A DNA stretch of 64,000 nt from Burkholderia cepacia (lineage in GTDB: Bacteria > Pseudomonadota > Gammaproteobacteria > Burkholderiales > Burkholderiaceae). The first letter of the stretch is position 1, and each line of letters opens with the position of its first letter. Where the stretch lies: NCBI RefSeq assembly GCF_029962485.1, contig NZ_CP073637.1, positions 310,001 to 374,000 on the forward strand, given 5' to 3'. The translations under genes and the position numbers were made by a program. This document shows, in pieces, positions 13,757 to 24,297 of this stretch. The notes below the pieces were generated by a model, which was given only the letters and a program-made list of their open reading frames with translations, had not been told where the DNA came from and made no database searches.

Positions 13757-14407
13757 ATGAGCCTTGGACTCGTAGGTCGCAAGGTTGGCATGACCCGTAT
13801 CTTCACGGCTGAAGGGGATTCGATTCCCGTCACCGTGCTGGACGTGTCGGACAACCGCGTGACGCAGATCAAGACTGTTGAAACCGACGGCTACACGGCC
13901 GTGCAGGTTGCATTCGGCTCCCGTCGTGCATCGCGCGTGACGAAGCCGCTGGCAGGTCATCTCGCCAAAGCCGGTGTCGAAGCCGGTGAAATCCTCAAGG
14001 AATTCCGCATTGACGCGGCCAAGGCAGCTGAGCTGTCGAATGGCGCCGTTGTCGGTGCTGATCTTTTCGAAGTGGGCCAGAAGGTCGACGTGCAAGGCGT
14101 GTCGATCGGTAAGGGCTACGCCGGTACGATCAAGCGTTACAACTTCTCCTCCGGCCGTGCCACGCACGGTAACTCGCGCTCGCACAACGTGCCGGGCTCG
14201 ATCGGTATGGCGCAGGATCCGGGTCGTGTTTTCCCGGGTAAACGCATGACGGGTCACATGGGTGACGTGACGGTGACGGTGCAGAACCTCGAAATCGCTC
14301 GTATCGACGCAGAGCGCAAGCTGCTGCTCGTGAAGGGTGCGATTCCGGGCGCGAAGGGCGGCAAGGTCTTCGTGACGCCGGCCGTCAAGACCAAGGGGGC
14401 GAAATAA
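13757..14407 (+). CDS. rplC: 50S ribosomal protein L3
   Basis: Early-assembly protein near the peptidyl-transferase centre, 216 residues. The ATG at 13757 ([16 protein letters not shown]) follows GGAGAAAATG. An ATG one codon earlier and another at 13745 are possible, but the family starts here. The [20 protein letters not shown] loop that reaches the catalytic centre is intact. Its stop overlaps the rplD start (TAATG). Confidence 0.98.
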   Translation: MSLGLVGRKVGMTRIFTAEGDSIPVTVLDVSDNRVTQIKTVETDGYTAVQVAFGSRRASRVTKPLAGHLAKAGVEAGEILKEFRIDAAKAAELSNGAVVGADLFEVGQKVDVQGVSIGKGYAGTIKRYNFSSGRATHGNSRSHNVPGSIGMAQDPGRVFPGKRMTGHMGDVTVTVQNLEIARIDAERKLLLVKGAIPGAKGGKVFVTPAVKTKGAK

Positions 14408-15027
14408 TGGAACTCAAGCTCCTGAACGAAAATGGTCAGGAAGGTGCAGTGGTCAACGCATCGGACGTCGTGTTCGGTCGTGACTACAACGAAGCGCTGA
14501 TCCACCAGGTCGTCGTCGCTTACCAGGCGAATGCTCGCCAGGGTAACCGCGCACAGAAGGACCGTGAGCAAGTCAAGCACACGACCAAGAAGCCGTGGCG
14601 CCAGAAGGGTACGGGCCGCGCTCGTGCCGGTATGTCGTCGAGCCCGTTGTGGCGTGGCGGTGGTCGTATCTTCCCGAATTCGCCGGAAGAAAACTTCTCG
14701 CACAAGGTCAACAAGAAGATGCATCGCGCAGGTCTCTGCTCGATCTTCTCGCAGCTGGCCCGTGAAGGCCGTCTGTCGGTCGTCGAGGACATCATCCTCG
14801 AAGCGCCGAAGACCAAGCTGCTGGCCGACAAATTCAAGACCATGGGTCTCGACTCCGTGCTGATCATCACCGACACGGTTGACGAAAACCTGTACCTGGC
14901 ATCGCGCAACCTGCCGCACGTGGCAATTGTCGAGCCGCGCTACGCTGACCCGCTGTCGCTGATCTACTTCAAGAAAGTGCTGGTCACGAAGGCTGCGGTC
15001 GCCCAGATCGAGGAGTTGCTGTCATGA
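14407..15027 (+). CDS. rplD: 50S ribosomal protein L4
   Basis: Lines the exit tunnel and, in enterobacteria, represses the S10 operon; 206 residues. The tunnel loop around [25 protein letters not shown] is present. Starts in the last base of the rplC stop codon and its own stop overlaps the rplW start by four bases, implying coupled translation of L3-L4-L23. Confidence 0.98.
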
Positions 15028-15338
15028 GCGAGATTCGCAAGAACGATCATCGTTTGATGCAGGTCCTGCTCGCACCGGTGATCTCGGAAAAGGCGACGCT
15101 GGTTGCCGACAAGAACGAGCAAGTCGTGTTCGAAGTCGCACCGGATGCCACGAAGCAGGAAGTGAAGGCGGCTGTCGAGCTGCTGTTCAAGGTTGAAGTT
15201 GATTCCGTCAACGTGCTGGTTCAGAAGGGCAAGCAAAAGCGCTTTGGCCGTTCGATGGGCCGTCGCAAGGACGTGAAGAAGGCGTACGTTTGCCTGAAGC
15301 CCGGCCAGGAAATCAACTTTGAAGCGGAGGCCAAGTAA
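15024..15338 (+). CDS. rplW: 50S ribosomal protein L23
   Basis: Tunnel-exit protein that docks trigger factor and SRP, 104 residues. ATGA overlap with rplD. Conserved APVISEKAT motif near the N-terminus and [19 protein letters not shown] in the flexible loop. Confidence 0.98.
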
Positions 15339-15340
15339 TC

Positions 15341-16168
15341 ATGGCAATCGTTAAAGTTAAGCCGACATCGCCGGGTCGCCGCGCGATGGTCAAGGTGGTC
15401 AACAAGAACCTGCACCAGGGCAAGCCGTTCGCGGCACTGCTCGACTCGCAGAGCTCGACCGCCGGCCGTAACAACAACGGTCGTATCACCACGCGTCACA
15501 AGGGTGGTGGTCACAAGCAGCACTATCGTATCGTCGATTTCCGTCGCACGAAGGATGGCATTCCGGCAAAGGTCGAACGTCTCGAGTACGACCCGAACCG
15601 TAGCGCGAACATCGCGCTGGTGCTCTACGCAGACGGCGAGCGTCGCTACATCATCGCCCCGAAGGGCCTGACGGTCGGCCAACAGCTGATGTCGGGTTCG
15701 GAAGCGCCGATCCGTGCAGGCAACACGCTGCCGATCCGCAACATTCCGGTCGGTACGACGATCCACTGCATCGAGATGCTGCCGGGCAAGGGCGCGCAAA
15801 TGGCGCGTTCGGCTGGTACGTCGGCCATGCTGCTCGCACGTGAAGGCGTCTACGCGCAGGTTCGTCTGCGTTCGGGCGAAATCCGCCGCGTGCACATCGA
15901 GTGCCGTGCAACGATCGGTGAAGTCGGCAACGAAGAGCATAGCCTGCGCCAGATCGGCAAGGCTGGCGCGAACCGCTGGCGCGGTATCCGCCCGACGGTG
16001 CGTGGCGTTGCGATGAACCCGGTTGATCACCCGCACGGTGGTGGTGAGGGCAAGACGGCTGCAGGTCGCGATCCGGTTAGCCCGTGGGGTACGCCGGCTA
16101 AGGGTTATCGCACCCGTAGCAACAAGCGCACGACGACGATGATCGTCCAGCGCCGTCACAAGCGTTAA
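15341..16168 (+). CDS. rplB: 50S ribosomal protein L2
   Basis: Core 23S rRNA protein needed for subunit joining and peptidyl transfer, 275 residues. The C-terminal [20 protein letters not shown] segment, with the conserved histidine, is intact. Begins 2 bases after rplW. Confidence 0.99.
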
Positions 16169-16178
16169 GGAGTAGGCA

Positions 16179-16454
16179 ATGGCACGTTCTGTTAAAAAAG
16201 GTCCGTTCTGCGACGCCCATTTGCTGAAGAAAGTTGAGGCGGCTGCAGCTTCGCGCGACAAAAAGCCGATCAAGACCTGGTCGCGTCGCTCGACGATTCT
16301 GCCGGATTTCATCGGCCTGACGATCGCTGTTCACAACGGCCGTCAACACGTTCCGGTGTACATCTCGGAAAACATGGTCGGCCACAAGCTTGGCGAGTTC
16401 GCACTGACCCGTACGTTCAAGGGTCACGCAGCCGACAAGAAGGCCAAGAAATAA
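16179..16454 (+). CDS. rpsS: 30S ribosomal protein S19
   Basis: Small-subunit head protein contacting S13 and the A-site finger, 91 residues. [18 protein letters not shown] start and the [15 protein letters not shown] block are typical. AAGGAG lies just before the ATG. Confidence 0.98.
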
Positions 16455-16466
16455 GGGGCAATCAAG

Positions 16467-16796
16467 ATGGAAGTGAAAGCAATTCATCGCGGTGCCCGCA
16501 TCTCGGCGCAAAAAACGCGCCTTGTGGCTGACCAGATCCGCGGTTTGCCGGTCGACAAGGCGCTGAACGTTCTGACGTTCTCGCCGAAGAAGGCGGCTGG
16601 CATCGTGAAGAAGGTTGTGCTGTCGGCAATCGCGAATGCGGAGCACAACGAAGGCGCCGATATCGACGAGCTCAAGATCAAGAGCATCTACGTCGACAAG
16701 GCTGCATCGCTCAAGCGTTTCACCGCGCGCGCCAAGGGCCGCGGTAACCGCATCGAGAAGCAATCCTGTCACATCACTGTGACGGTCGGGAATTAA
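16467..16796 (+). CDS. rplV: 50S ribosomal protein L22
   Basis: Exit-tunnel protein, 109 residues. The extended beta-hairpin region that lines the tunnel ([21 protein letters not shown]) is intact, with no macrolide-resistance type insertion or deletion visible. AAGGGGCAATCAAG precedes the ATG. Confidence 0.98.
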
Positions 16797-16807
16797 GGAG
16801 CCATACG

Positions 16808-17608
16808 ATGGGACAGAAAATTCATCCGACTGGCTTCCGCCTGGCTGTCAGCCGTAATTGGGCTTCGCGTTGGTACGCGAACAACAACAATTTCGCGGCG
16901 ATGCTGCAGGAAGACATCGGTGTTCGTGAATACCTGAAGAAGAAGCTGAAGAACGCTTCGGTCGGTCGGGTCGTCATCGAGCGTCCGGCGAAGAACGCGC
17001 GCATCACGATTTACAGCTCGCGTCCGGGTGTTGTCATCGGCAAGAAGGGCGAGGATATCGAGCAGCTGAAGACGGAACTGCAACGCCGCATGGGCGTTCC
17101 GGTTCACGTCAACATCGAAGAAATCCGCAAGCCGGAAACCGATGCTCAGCTGATCGCTGACTCGATCACGCAACAGCTCGAGCGCCGGATCATGTTCCGT
17201 CGCGCGATGAAGCGTGCGATGCAGAACGCGATGCGTCTGGGTGCTCAAGGCATCAAGATCATGAGCGCGGGCCGTCTGAACGGTATCGAAATCGCTCGTA
17301 CGGAGTGGTATCGCGAAGGTCGCGTGCCGCTTCACACGCTGCGTGCCGATATCGACTACGCGACTTCGGAAGCGAAGACGACTTACGGGATCATCGGCGT
17401 CAAGGTGTGGGTCTACAAGGGCGATACGCTCGGCCGCAACGACGCACCGGTGGTGGAAGAAGTAGCCGAAGACAAGCGTCCGCGTCGCAATGCGCGTCCG
17501 GGCGACCGTCGTCCGCGCCGTGATGGCGAAGGCGGCGCTCCGGGTGCTCGTCGTGGCGCACCGCGCCGTGGCGCCGGCAAGCCCGAAGACGGCAAGACTG
17601 GAGAATAA
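16808..17608 (+). CDS. rpsC: 30S ribosomal protein S3 with long Arg/Gly-rich tail
   Basis: mRNA-entry-channel protein, 266 residues against 233 in E. coli. KH domain with [15 protein letters not shown] near residue 75-90. After the conserved VKVWVYKGD core, a low-complexity basic tail ([20 protein letters not shown] and onward, about residues 225-266) extends the protein. The tail is common in beta-proteobacteria and may bind RNA; that is inference. Confidence 0.98.
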   Translation: MGQKIHPTGFRLAVSRNWASRWYANNNNFAAMLQEDIGVREYLKKKLKNASVGRVVIERPAKNARITIYSSRPGVVIGKKGEDIEQLKTELQRRMGVPVHVNIEEIRKPETDAQLIADSITQQLERRIMFRRAMKRAMQNAMRLGAQGIKIMSAGRLNGIEIARTEWYREGRVPLHTLRADIDYATSEAKTTYGIIGVKVWVYKGDTLGRNDAPVVEEVAEDKRPRRNARPGDRRPRRDGEGGAPGARRGAPRRGAGKPEDGKTGE

Positions 17609-17610
17609 CG

Positions 17611-18027
17611 ATGCTGCAACCGAAACGCAGAAAGTATCGTAAAGAGCAGAAGGGTCGTAACACCGGCAAGGCGACGCGCGGTAACGCAGTGTCGTTCGGT
17701 GACTTCGGCCTGAAGGCTATCGGTCGCGGTCGTTTGACCGCACGCCAGATTGAAGCGGCGCGTCGTGCAATGACGCGTCACATTAAGCGTGGCGGCCGCA
17801 TCTGGATCCGGATCTTCCCGGACAAGCCGATTTCGCAGAAGCCGGCCGAAGTACGTATGGGTAACGGTAAGGGTAACCCGGAGTACTACGTCGCCGAGAT
17901 TCAGCCGGGCAAGATGCTCTATGAAATGGACGGCGTAACCGAAGAACTGGCACGCGAAGCGTTCCGTCTGGCTGCAGCCAAGCTGCCGCTGAAGACGGCA
18001 TTCATCGTGCGCCAGCTCGGCGCCTAA
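17611..18027 (+). CDS. rplP: 50S ribosomal protein L16
   Basis: Central-protuberance-side protein contacting A-site tRNA, 138 residues. [17 protein letters not shown] start and the [21 protein letters not shown] segment are typical. Two bases after rpsC, so probably coupled. Confidence 0.98.
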
Positions 18028-18036
18028 GGAGAAAAC

Positions 18037-18231
18037 ATGAAGGCTTCCGAACTTCTCCAGAAAGACCAGGCCGCGCTCAACAAGGAGCTGGCGGACCTGC
18101 TGAAGGCGCAATTCGGCCTGCGCATGCAACTCGCGACCCAGCAGCTCACGAACACGAGCCAGCTGAAGAAGGTTCGTCGCGACATCGCACGTGTGCGGAC
18201 CGTCATGACTCAGAAGGCGAACCAGAAATGA
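18037..18231 (+). CDS. rpmC: 50S ribosomal protein L29
   Basis: Tunnel-exit protein of two long helices, 64 residues. [18 protein letters not shown] start; AAGGAGAAAAC before it. Overlaps rpsQ by four bases (ATGA). Confidence 0.97.
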
Positions 18232-18500
18232 ACGATAGCGTGAAAACCTCGCTGAAGCGGACGCTGGTCGGTCGGGTCGTCAGCAACAAGATGGACAAGA
18301 CCGTCACCGTGCTGATCGAGCACCGCGTCAAGCATCCGATCTACGGCAAGTATGTCGTGCGCTCGAAGAAGTACCATGCGCATGACGAAGCGAACACCTG
18401 CAACGAAGGCGATCTCGTCGAAATCCAGGAAACTCGTCCTGTTTCGAAGACGAAGGCCTGGACGGTGTCGCGCCTCGTCGAAGCCGCTCGCGTCATCTAA
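18228..18500 (+). CDS. rpsQ: 30S ribosomal protein S17
   Basis: Primary 16S rRNA binder, 90 residues. [19 protein letters not shown] and the [20 protein letters not shown] loop are typical. Last gene of the S10 block; a 309-base gap with a promoter follows. Confidence 0.98.
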
Positions 18501-18809
18501 GCGGGCAGCGCAGTAGGCAGTAACGGGCACTTCTCCACGAAGTGCTTGAAATCGCAAAGTTTTTGCTTGCGTGACCAGGATTATTTGTTATAATCCTGGT
18601 CTTCCCTCTTTATGGGAGCCCCGTCGCGGGCGAAGTTGGTGGGGGAAGCGGACTGGCGCCTGCCTGTCCGAAAGATTCACCGAATTGCGATGGCGGGTTT
18701 CGTTTGCCGTCGCTGCTGTTCCAACCCAAGCAGCCGATTGGCTGACGGGACCAAGACTGACCGAATGCATCATGGTGGTGCATCCGGATTAAGTTGGGAA
18801 AGACAAACC
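18501..18809 (+). other. Long rpsQ-rplN spacer with promoter and rplN leader
   Basis: 309 bases with no convincing gene. It holds a promoter embedded in a palindrome (18567-18600) and then a leader of about 205 bases rich in GGG runs that could fold into several hairpins. Small open frames inside it lack ribosome-binding sites and family resemblance. Confidence 0.7.
18567..18600 (+). promoter_or_regulatory. spc promoter (before rplN) overlapping an 11-bp perfect inverted repeat
   Basis: TTGCGT (18567-18572) and a consensus TATAAT (18589-18594) are spaced 16 bases. An 11-bp inverted repeat, ACCAGGATTAT (18574-18584) and ATAATCCTGGT (18590-18600), covers the spacer and the -10. The arrangement is that of an operator on top of a promoter, or of a hairpin if transcribed from upstream. 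Confidence 0.7.
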
Positions 18810-19178
18810 ATGATCCAGACCGAATCTCGGCTCGAAGTAGCCGACAACACGGGTGCACGTGAAGTCATGTGCATCAAGGTGCTCGGCGGCTCGAAGCGTC
18901 GTTATGCCGGCATTGGCGACATCATCAAGGTGACCGTCAAAGAGGCAACGCCGCGCGGGCGCGTGAAGAAAGGCGAAATTTACAACGCCGTGGTGGTCCG
19001 CACCGCCAAGGGCGTGCGCCGTCAAGACGGCTCGCTGATCAAGTTCGACGGCAACGCCGCTGTGCTTTTGAATAACAAGCTCGAGCCGATCGGCACCCGT
19101 ATCTTCGGGCCGGTGACGCGTGAGCTGCGTAGCGAACGATTCATGAAGATCGTTTCGCTGGCGCCGGAAGTGCTGTAA
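18810..19178 (+). CDS. rplN: 50S ribosomal protein L14
   Basis: Intersubunit-bridge protein, 122 residues. [19 protein letters not shown] is the family N-terminus. An in-frame upstream extension to 18612 runs through the leader and is rejected. First gene of the spc block; rplX follows after 9 bases. Confidence 0.98.
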   Translation: MIQTESRLEVADNTGAREVMCIKVLGGSKRRYAGIGDIIKVTVKEATPRGRVKKGEIYNAVVVRTAKGVRRQDGSLIKFDGNAAVLLNNKLEPIGTRIFGPVTRELRSERFMKIVSLAPEVL

Positions 19179-19187
19179 GGAGTCGCG

Positions 19188-19502
19188 ATGAACAAGATTC
19201 GCAAGGGTGACGAAGTCATCGTCGTCACTGGCAAGGACAAGGACAAGGGCAAGCGCGGCGTCGTGCTGGCTGTCGGTGCTGAACATGTGACGGTTGAAGG
19301 TATCAACCTCGTCAAGAAGCATGTGAAGCCGAACCCGATGAAGGGTACGACGGGTGGCGTGGAAGCGAAGACGATGCCCCTGCATATTTCGAACGTCGCA
19401 CTGGTCGACGCGAATGGCAAGGCGTCGCGTGTTGGCATCAAGGTCGAGGAAGGCAAGAAGGTTCGCTTCCTGAAGACGACCGGTGCCGTACTGAGCGCCT
19501 GA
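19188..19502 (+). CDS. rplX: 50S ribosomal protein L24
   Basis: Assembly initiator with an N-terminal KOW motif, 104 residues. The KOW segment reads [13 protein letters not shown]; a tandem AAGGAC AAGGAC in the DNA adds a Lys-Asp pair compared with the GKDKGKRG I expect, which would explain a length two above the usual 102. The rest is normal. AAGGAGTCGCG precedes ATG. Confidence 0.97.
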   Translation: MNKIRKGDEVIVVTGKDKDKGKRGVVLAVGAEHVTVEGINLVKKHVKPNPMKGTTGGVEAKTMPLHISNVALVDANGKASRVGIKVEEGKKVRFLKTTGAVLSA

Positions 19503-19518
19503 CGCAGCGGAGTAAAAA

Positions 19519-20058
19519 ATGGCTCGTTTTCAAGAGTTTTACAAAGAAAAGGTTGTGCCCGGCCTGATCGAGAAGTTCGGTTACAAGTCGGTCATGGAAG
19601 TGCCGCGCATCACCAAGATCACGCTGAACATGGGTCTTGGCGAAGCGATCGCTGACAAGAAGATCATCGAGAACGCCGTTGGCGACCTCACGAAGATCGC
19701 CGGCCAGAAGCCGGTCGTCACGAAGGCTCGCAAGGCAATCGCAGGCTTCAAGATCCGCCAGGGTTACCCGATCGGCGCGATGGTGACGCTGCGTGGCCAA
19801 GCGATGTACGAATTCCTCGACCGTTTCGTAACGGTTGCCCTGCCCCGCGTGCGAGATTTCCGCGGCGTGTCGGGTCGTGCTTTCGATGGCCGTGGCAACT
19901 ACAACATCGGTGTGAAAGAGCAGATCATTTTCCCCGAAATCGACTACGACAAGATCGACGCACTGCGTGGGCTGAACATCAGCATCACGACGACTGCGAA
20001 GACCGACGACGAAGCAAAGGCTCTGCTCGCCAGCTTCAAGTTCCCGTTCAGAAACTGA
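19519..20058 (+). CDS. rplE: 50S ribosomal protein L5
   Basis: 5S rRNA-binding protein of the central protuberance, 179 residues. [16 protein letters not shown] and the C-terminal [23 protein letters not shown] end are present. The ATG follows CGGAGTAAAAA. Confidence 0.98.
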   Translation: MARFQEFYKEKVVPGLIEKFGYKSVMEVPRITKITLNMGLGEAIADKKIIENAVGDLTKIAGQKPVVTKARKAIAGFKIRQGYPIGAMVTLRGQAMYEFLDRFVTVALPRVRDFRGVSGRAFDGRGNYNIGVKEQIIFPEIDYDKIDALRGLNISITTTAKTDDEAKALLASFKFPFRN

Positions 20059-20065
20059 GGTTACC

Positions 20066-20371
20066 GTGGCTAAACTGGCACTGATCGAACGTGAAAAGAA
20101 GCGCGCCCGCCTGGTCGCGAAGTTCGCAGCAAAGCGCGAAGCGCTGAAGGCGATCGTCGAAGACCAAAGCAAGTCGGAAGAAGAGCGCTACGAAGCACGC
20201 CTTGAGCTGCAGCAACTGCCCCGCAACGCAAACCCGACCCGCCAGCGTAACCGCTGCGCGATCACGGGCCGTCCGCGTGGCACGTTCCGTAAATTCGGCC
20301 TCGCGCGTAACAAGATTCGTGAAATCGCATTCCGTGGCGAGATTCCTGGCCTGACCAAGGCGAGCTGGTAA
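20066..20371 (+). CDS. rpsN: 30S ribosomal protein S14
   Basis: Small-subunit head protein, 101 residues, GTG start (GAGGTTACCGTG). This is the long zinc-independent form: the CxxC pairs of the short form are absent, and [20 protein letters not shown] is in the usual place. Confidence 0.98.
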   Translation: MAKLALIEREKKRARLVAKFAAKREALKAIVEDQSKSEEERYEARLELQQLPRNANPTRQRNRCAITGRPRGTFRKFGLARNKIREIAFRGEIPGLTKASW

Positions 20372-20385
20372 TAGGAGAAACGTAA

Positions 20386-20781
20386 ATGAGCATGAGTGAT
20401 CCTATCGCCGATATGCTGACTCGCATCCGCAACGCGCAGATGGTCGAGAAGGTATCGGTTGCGATGCCCTCGTCGAAGGTCAAGGTTGCAATCGCGCAAG
20501 TCCTCAAGGACGAAGGTTATATCGACGATTTCGCCGTGAAGGCGGAAGGTGCGAAGTCCGAACTGAATATCGCGCTGAAGTACTACGCAGGTCGCCCGGT
20601 CATCGAACGCCTCGAGCGCGTTTCGAAGCCTGGTCTGCGCGTGTACCGCGGCCGTAACGACATTCCGCAGGTCATGAACGGCCTCGGCGTGGCTATCGTG
20701 TCGACGCCGAAGGGCGTGATGACTGATCGCAAGGCGCGCGCTACCGGCGTCGGCGGCGAAGTCATCTGCTACGTCGCTTAA
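20386..20781 (+). CDS. rpsH: 30S ribosomal protein S8
   Basis: Central-domain 16S rRNA binder and, in E. coli, repressor of the spc operon; 131 residues. [18 protein letters not shown] start with TAGGAGAAACGTAA upstream; [10 protein letters not shown]-terminus. The downstream Met (third codon) is an alternative start. Confidence 0.98.
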   Translation: MSMSDPIADMLTRIRNAQMVEKVSVAMPSSKVKVAIAQVLKDEGYIDDFAVKAEGAKSELNIALKYYAGRPVIERLERVSKPGLRVYRGRNDIPQVMNGLGVAIVSTPKGVMTDRKARATGVGGEVICYVA

Positions 20782-20799
20782 AGCCGAGGAGAGAGAAAC

Positions 20800-21330
20800 A
20801 TGTCTCGAGTAGGTAAGAGCCCGATCGCGCTGCAAGGCGCGGAAGTCAAGCTGGCCGACGGTGCTATCACCGTCAAGGGCCCGCTGGGCACCATCACGCA
20901 AGCGATCAATCCGCTCGTGAACGTGGCGAACAACGACGGCACGCTGAATCTGGCGCCGGTCGACGAAAGCCGCGAAGCAAATGCACTGTCGGGCACGATG
21001 CGCGCGATTATCGCGAATGCCGTGCACGGCGTGACCAAGGGTTTCGAGCGCAAGCTGACGCTGGTTGGCGTCGGTTACCGTGCGCAAGCGCAAGGCGACA
21101 AGCTGAACCTGTCGCTGGGTTTCTCGCACCCGGTGGTGCACCAGATGCCGGAAGGCGTCAAGGCTGAAACCCCGACGCAAACCGAAATCGTGATCAAGGG
21201 GATCAACAAGCAACAAGTCGGTCAAGTGGCTGCGGAAGTCCGCGGTTACCGTCCGCCGGAGCCCTACAAGGGCAAGGGCGTGCGTTATTCCGACGAGGTT
21301 GTGATCCTCAAAGAAACGAAGAAGAAGTAA
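20800..21330 (+). CDS. rplF: 50S ribosomal protein L6
   Basis: Large-subunit protein near the GTPase centre, 176 residues, two duplicated folds. MSRVGKSPI start after [29 protein letters not shown] signature near the C-terminus. Confidence 0.98.
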   Translation: MSRVGKSPIALQGAEVKLADGAITVKGPLGTITQAINPLVNVANNDGTLNLAPVDESREANALSGTMRAIIANAVHGVTKGFERKLTLVGVGYRAQAQGDKLNLSLGFSHPVVHQMPEGVKAETPTQTEIVIKGINKQQVGQVAAEVRGYRPPEPYKGKGVRYSDEVVILKETKKK

Positions 21331-21342
21331 GGGTGCGCAATC

Positions 21343-21708
21343 ATGGATAAGACTCAATCTCGCCTGCGCCGCGCTCGCCAGACGCGTATCAAGATCGCTG
21401 AGCTGCAGGTCGCGCGTCTCGCCGTGCATCGCACGAACACGCACATCTACGCTCAAGTGTTCTCGCCCTGCGGCACCAAGGTGCTCGCCAGCGCGTCGAC
21501 GCTCGAAGCTGAAGTGCGCGCCGAGCTCGCTGACAAGTCGGGCAAGGGCGGCAACGTTAATGCTGCGACGCTGATCGGCAAGCGTATTGCCGAGAAGGCA
21601 AAGGCCGCCGGCATCGAATCCGTCGCCTTCGACCGCTCGGGCTTCCGCTACCATGGCCGCGTCAAGGCGCTGGCTGAGGCAGCTCGCGAAGCTGGGCTCA
21701 AGTTCTAA
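21343..21708 (+). CDS. rplR: 50S ribosomal protein L18
   Basis: 5S rRNA-binding protein, 121 residues. [17 protein letters not shown] basic N-terminus and [20 protein letters not shown] end are diagnostic. 12 bases after rplF. Confidence 0.98.
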
Positions 21709-21722
21709 GGAAGGAATTCGTC

Positions 21723-22241
21723 ATGGCAAAGATGCAAGCGAAAGTTCAGGCTGACGAGCGCGACGACGGCCTTCGTGAAAAGATGATTTCGGTCAATCGC
21801 GTGACCAAGGTCGTGAAGGGTGGCCGTATTCTCGGCTTCGCCGCACTGACCGTGGTTGGCGACGGTGATGGCCGCATCGGTATGGGCAAGGGCAAGGCGA
21901 AGGAAGTGCCGGTCGCTGTCCAGAAGGCAATGGAACAAGCTCGCCGCAACATGTTCAAGGTGCCGCTCAAGAACGGCACGCTGCAGCACGAAGTGCACGG
22001 CAAGCACGGTGCATCCGCTGTCCTCCTCGCTCCGGCGAAGGCAGGTACGGGCGTGATCGCCGGCGGCCCGATGCGCGCAGTGTTCGACGTGATGGGCGTT
22101 CAGAACGTCGTGGCGAAGAGCCACGGTTCGACGAACCCGTACAACCTCGTTCGCGCCACGCTGGACGGCCTGCGCAAGCAGTCGACCCCGGCAGACATCG
22201 CGGCGAAGCGCGGCAAGTCCGTCGAAGATATTTTGGGCTAA
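21723..22241 (+). CDS. rpsE: 30S ribosomal protein S5
   Basis: mRNA-channel and fidelity protein, 172 residues. The [13 protein letters not shown] loop, site of spectinomycin-resistance changes, has no deletion. [21 protein letters not shown]-terminal core. AAGGAAGG before ATG. Confidence 0.98.
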   Translation: MAKMQAKVQADERDDGLREKMISVNRVTKVVKGGRILGFAALTVVGDGDGRIGMGKGKAKEVPVAVQKAMEQARRNMFKVPLKNGTLQHEVHGKHGASAVLLAPAKAGTGVIAGGPMRAVFDVMGVQNVVAKSHGSTNPYNLVRATLDGLRKQSTPADIAAKRGKSVEDILG

Positions 22242-22256
22242 GCCCGGGTGGTCACC

Positions 22257-22439
22257 ATGTCTGAAAAAACTGTCAAGGTTCAGCTCGTTAAGAGCCTGAT
22301 CGGGACCCGCGAATCGCACCGCGCGACCGTGCGTGGCCTGGGCCTGCGCCGACTCAACTCGGTCAGCGAGCTCCAGGACACGCCGGCGGTCCGCGGCATG
22401 ATCAACAAGGTCTCGTACCTCGTTAAGGTCATCGCGTAA
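22257..22439 (+). CDS. rpmD: 50S ribosomal protein L30
   Basis: Small large-subunit protein, 60 residues. ATG at 22257 ([16 protein letters not shown]) is chosen over GTG at 22248, because the family starts here. 15 bases after rpsE. Confidence 0.97.
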
Positions 22440-22465
22440 GCGGCCCTACGGATCAAGGAGTTGAT

Positions 22466-22900
22466 ATGGAATTGAATAACCTGAAGCCGGCCGCTGGTGC
22501 CAAGCACGCCAAGCGTCGCGTCGGTCGTGGCATCGGTTCGGGCCTCGGCAAGACGGCTGGCCGTGGTCACAAGGGTCAGAAATCGCGTTCGGGCGGCTTC
22601 CACAAAGTCGGTTTCGAAGGCGGTCAGATGCCGCTGCAACGTCGTCTGCCGAAGCGCGGCTTCACGTCGCTGACGAAGGAATTCGTCGGTGAAGTGCGCC
22701 TGGGCGACCTCGAGAAGCTGCCGGTCGACGAGATCGATCTGCTCGCACTGAAGCAAGCCGGCCTGGTCGGCGAGCTGACGAAGAGCGCAAAGATCATCGC
22801 GACGGGCGAACTGAAGCGCAAGATCGTCGTGAAGGGTCTCGGTGCCACCAAGGGTGCGCGCGCTGCGATCGAAGCGGCTGGCGGTTCGTTCGCCGAGTGA
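22466..22900 (+). CDS. rplO: 50S ribosomal protein L15
   Basis: Assembly protein, 144 residues, with the Gly-rich N-terminal extension [21 protein letters not shown] and a globular C-terminus. AAGGAGTTGAT precedes the ATG. secY follows after 42 bases. Confidence 0.98.
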   Translation: MELNNLKPAAGAKHAKRRVGRGIGSGLGKTAGRGHKGQKSRSGGFHKVGFEGGQMPLQRRLPKRGFTSLTKEFVGEVRLGDLEKLPVDEIDLLALKQAGLVGELTKSAKIIATGELKRKIVVKGLGATKGARAAIEAAGGSFAE

Positions 22901-22942
22901 CACGCGTAGCGCGTCGTCACTTGCATTCATCGGAGAAGGTAC

Positions 22943-24292
22943 TTGGCTAACAGCCCGAGTCTTGCAAAACCCGGTCGAAGCACGGCGAAATTCGGCGATC
23001 TGCGTCGGCGAGCGATGTTCCTGCTCCTGGCGCTGATCGTCTATCGCATCGGCGCGCACATCCCCGTGCCGGGCATCGATCCGGATCAACTGGCTAAGCT
23101 GTTCCAGAGCCAGGCGGGCGGCATCCTGGGCATGTTCAACATGTTCTCGGGTGGCGCGCTTTCCCGCTTCACGATCTTTGCGCTGGGGATCATGCCGTAC
23201 ATCTCGGCGTCGATCATCATGCAGTTGCTGGCGATCGTATCGCCGCAGCTCGAGGCGCTGAAGAAGGAAGGGCAGGCAGGGCAACGGAAGATCACGCAGT
23301 ACACGCGGTACTTCACCGTGGTGCTCGCGACCTTCCAGGCGTTCGGTATCGCGGCTGCGCTGGAAAACCAGCCGGGCCTCGTCACCGATCCCGGCATGCT
23401 GTTCCGTCTGACGACGGTCGTGACGCTGGTTACCGGTACGATGTTCCTGATGTGGCTCGGCGAGCAGATTACCGAGCGTGGTCTGGGCAACGGTATCTCG
23501 ATCATCATCTTCGGCGGGATCGCAGCAGGGTTCCCGAATGCCGTGGGTGGGTTGTTCGAGCTGGTGCGTACGGGTTCGATGAGCATCATTTCGGCGATCA
23601 TCATCGTCGTTCTGATTGCCGCGGTGACTTACCTGGTCGTGTTCATCGAACGCGGTCAGCGCAAGATCCTCGTGAACTACGCGAAACGCCAGGTCGGCAA
23701 CAAGATCTACGGTGGGCAGTCGTCGCATCTGCCGCTGAAGTTGAACATGTCGGGCGTGATTCCGCCGATCTTCGCATCGTCGATCATTCTGTTCCCGGCA
23801 ACGATTCTCGGCTGGTTCAGTACCGGTCAGCCGACGGGAAGCTGGATTTCCAATACGTTGCATAACGTAGCGGAAGCGCTGAAGCCGGGCCAGCCGGTCT
23901 ATGTGCTGCTGTACACGCTGGCGATCGTGTTTTTCTGCTTCTTCTACACCGCTCTGGTGTTCAATAGCAGGGAAACCGCGGACAACCTGAAGAAGAGCGG
24001 CGCGTTTGTTCCGGGCATCCGTCCGGGCGATCAAACCGCACGATATATCGACCGCATCCTCACGCGTCTGACGCTGGCCGGTGCGATCTACATCGTCTTC
24101 GTGTGTCTGCTGCCGGAATTTCTGGTGCTGCGCTGGAACGTGCCGTTTTATTTTGGTGGAACGTCGCTGCTGATCATTGTCGTCGTCACGATGGACTTTA
24201 TGGCGCAGGTGCAGTCGTACGTTATGTCGCAACAGTATGAGTCACTGCTCAAGAAGGCGAACTTCAAGGGCGGCAACATCCCGATGCGTTAA
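22943..24292 (+). CDS. secY: Protein translocase channel subunit SecY
   Basis: Inner-membrane channel of the Sec translocon, 449 residues, ten predicted membrane spans. Start is TTG (ACTTGGCTAACAGC) with GGAGAAGG 7 bases upstream; the encoded [12 protein letters not shown] is the family N-terminus. Conserved [18 protein letters not shown] and the cytoplasmic loop with [10 protein letters not shown] (ribosome/SecA contact) are present. Located in the spc block as in most bacteria. Confidence 0.98.
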   Translation: MANSPSLAKPGRSTAKFGDLRRRAMFLLLALIVYRIGAHIPVPGIDPDQLAKLFQSQAGGILGMFNMFSGGALSRFTIFALGIMPYISASIIMQLLAIVSPQLEALKKEGQAGQRKITQYTRYFTVVLATFQAFGIAAALENQPGLVTDPGMLFRLTTVVTLVTGTMFLMWLGEQITERGLGNGISIIIFGGIAAGFPNAVGGLFELVRTGSMSIISAIIIVVLIAAVTYLVVFIERGQRKILVNYAKRQVGNKIYGGQSSHLPLKLNMSGVIPPIFASSIILFPATILGWFSTGQPTGSWISNTLHNVAEALKPGQPVYVLLYTLAIVFFCFFYTALVFNSRETADNLKKSGAFVPGIRPGDQTARYIDRILTRLTLAGAIYIVFVCLLPEFLVLRWNVPFYFGGTSLLIIVVVTMDFMAQVQSYVMSQQYESLLKKANFKGGNIPMR

Positions 24293-24297
24293 GGACT

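Noticed and set aside
18571..18792. Small open frame (73 codons) in the rpsQ-rplN spacer.
   Set aside because: It begins inside the promoter palindrome, has no ribosome-binding site and no recognisable product.
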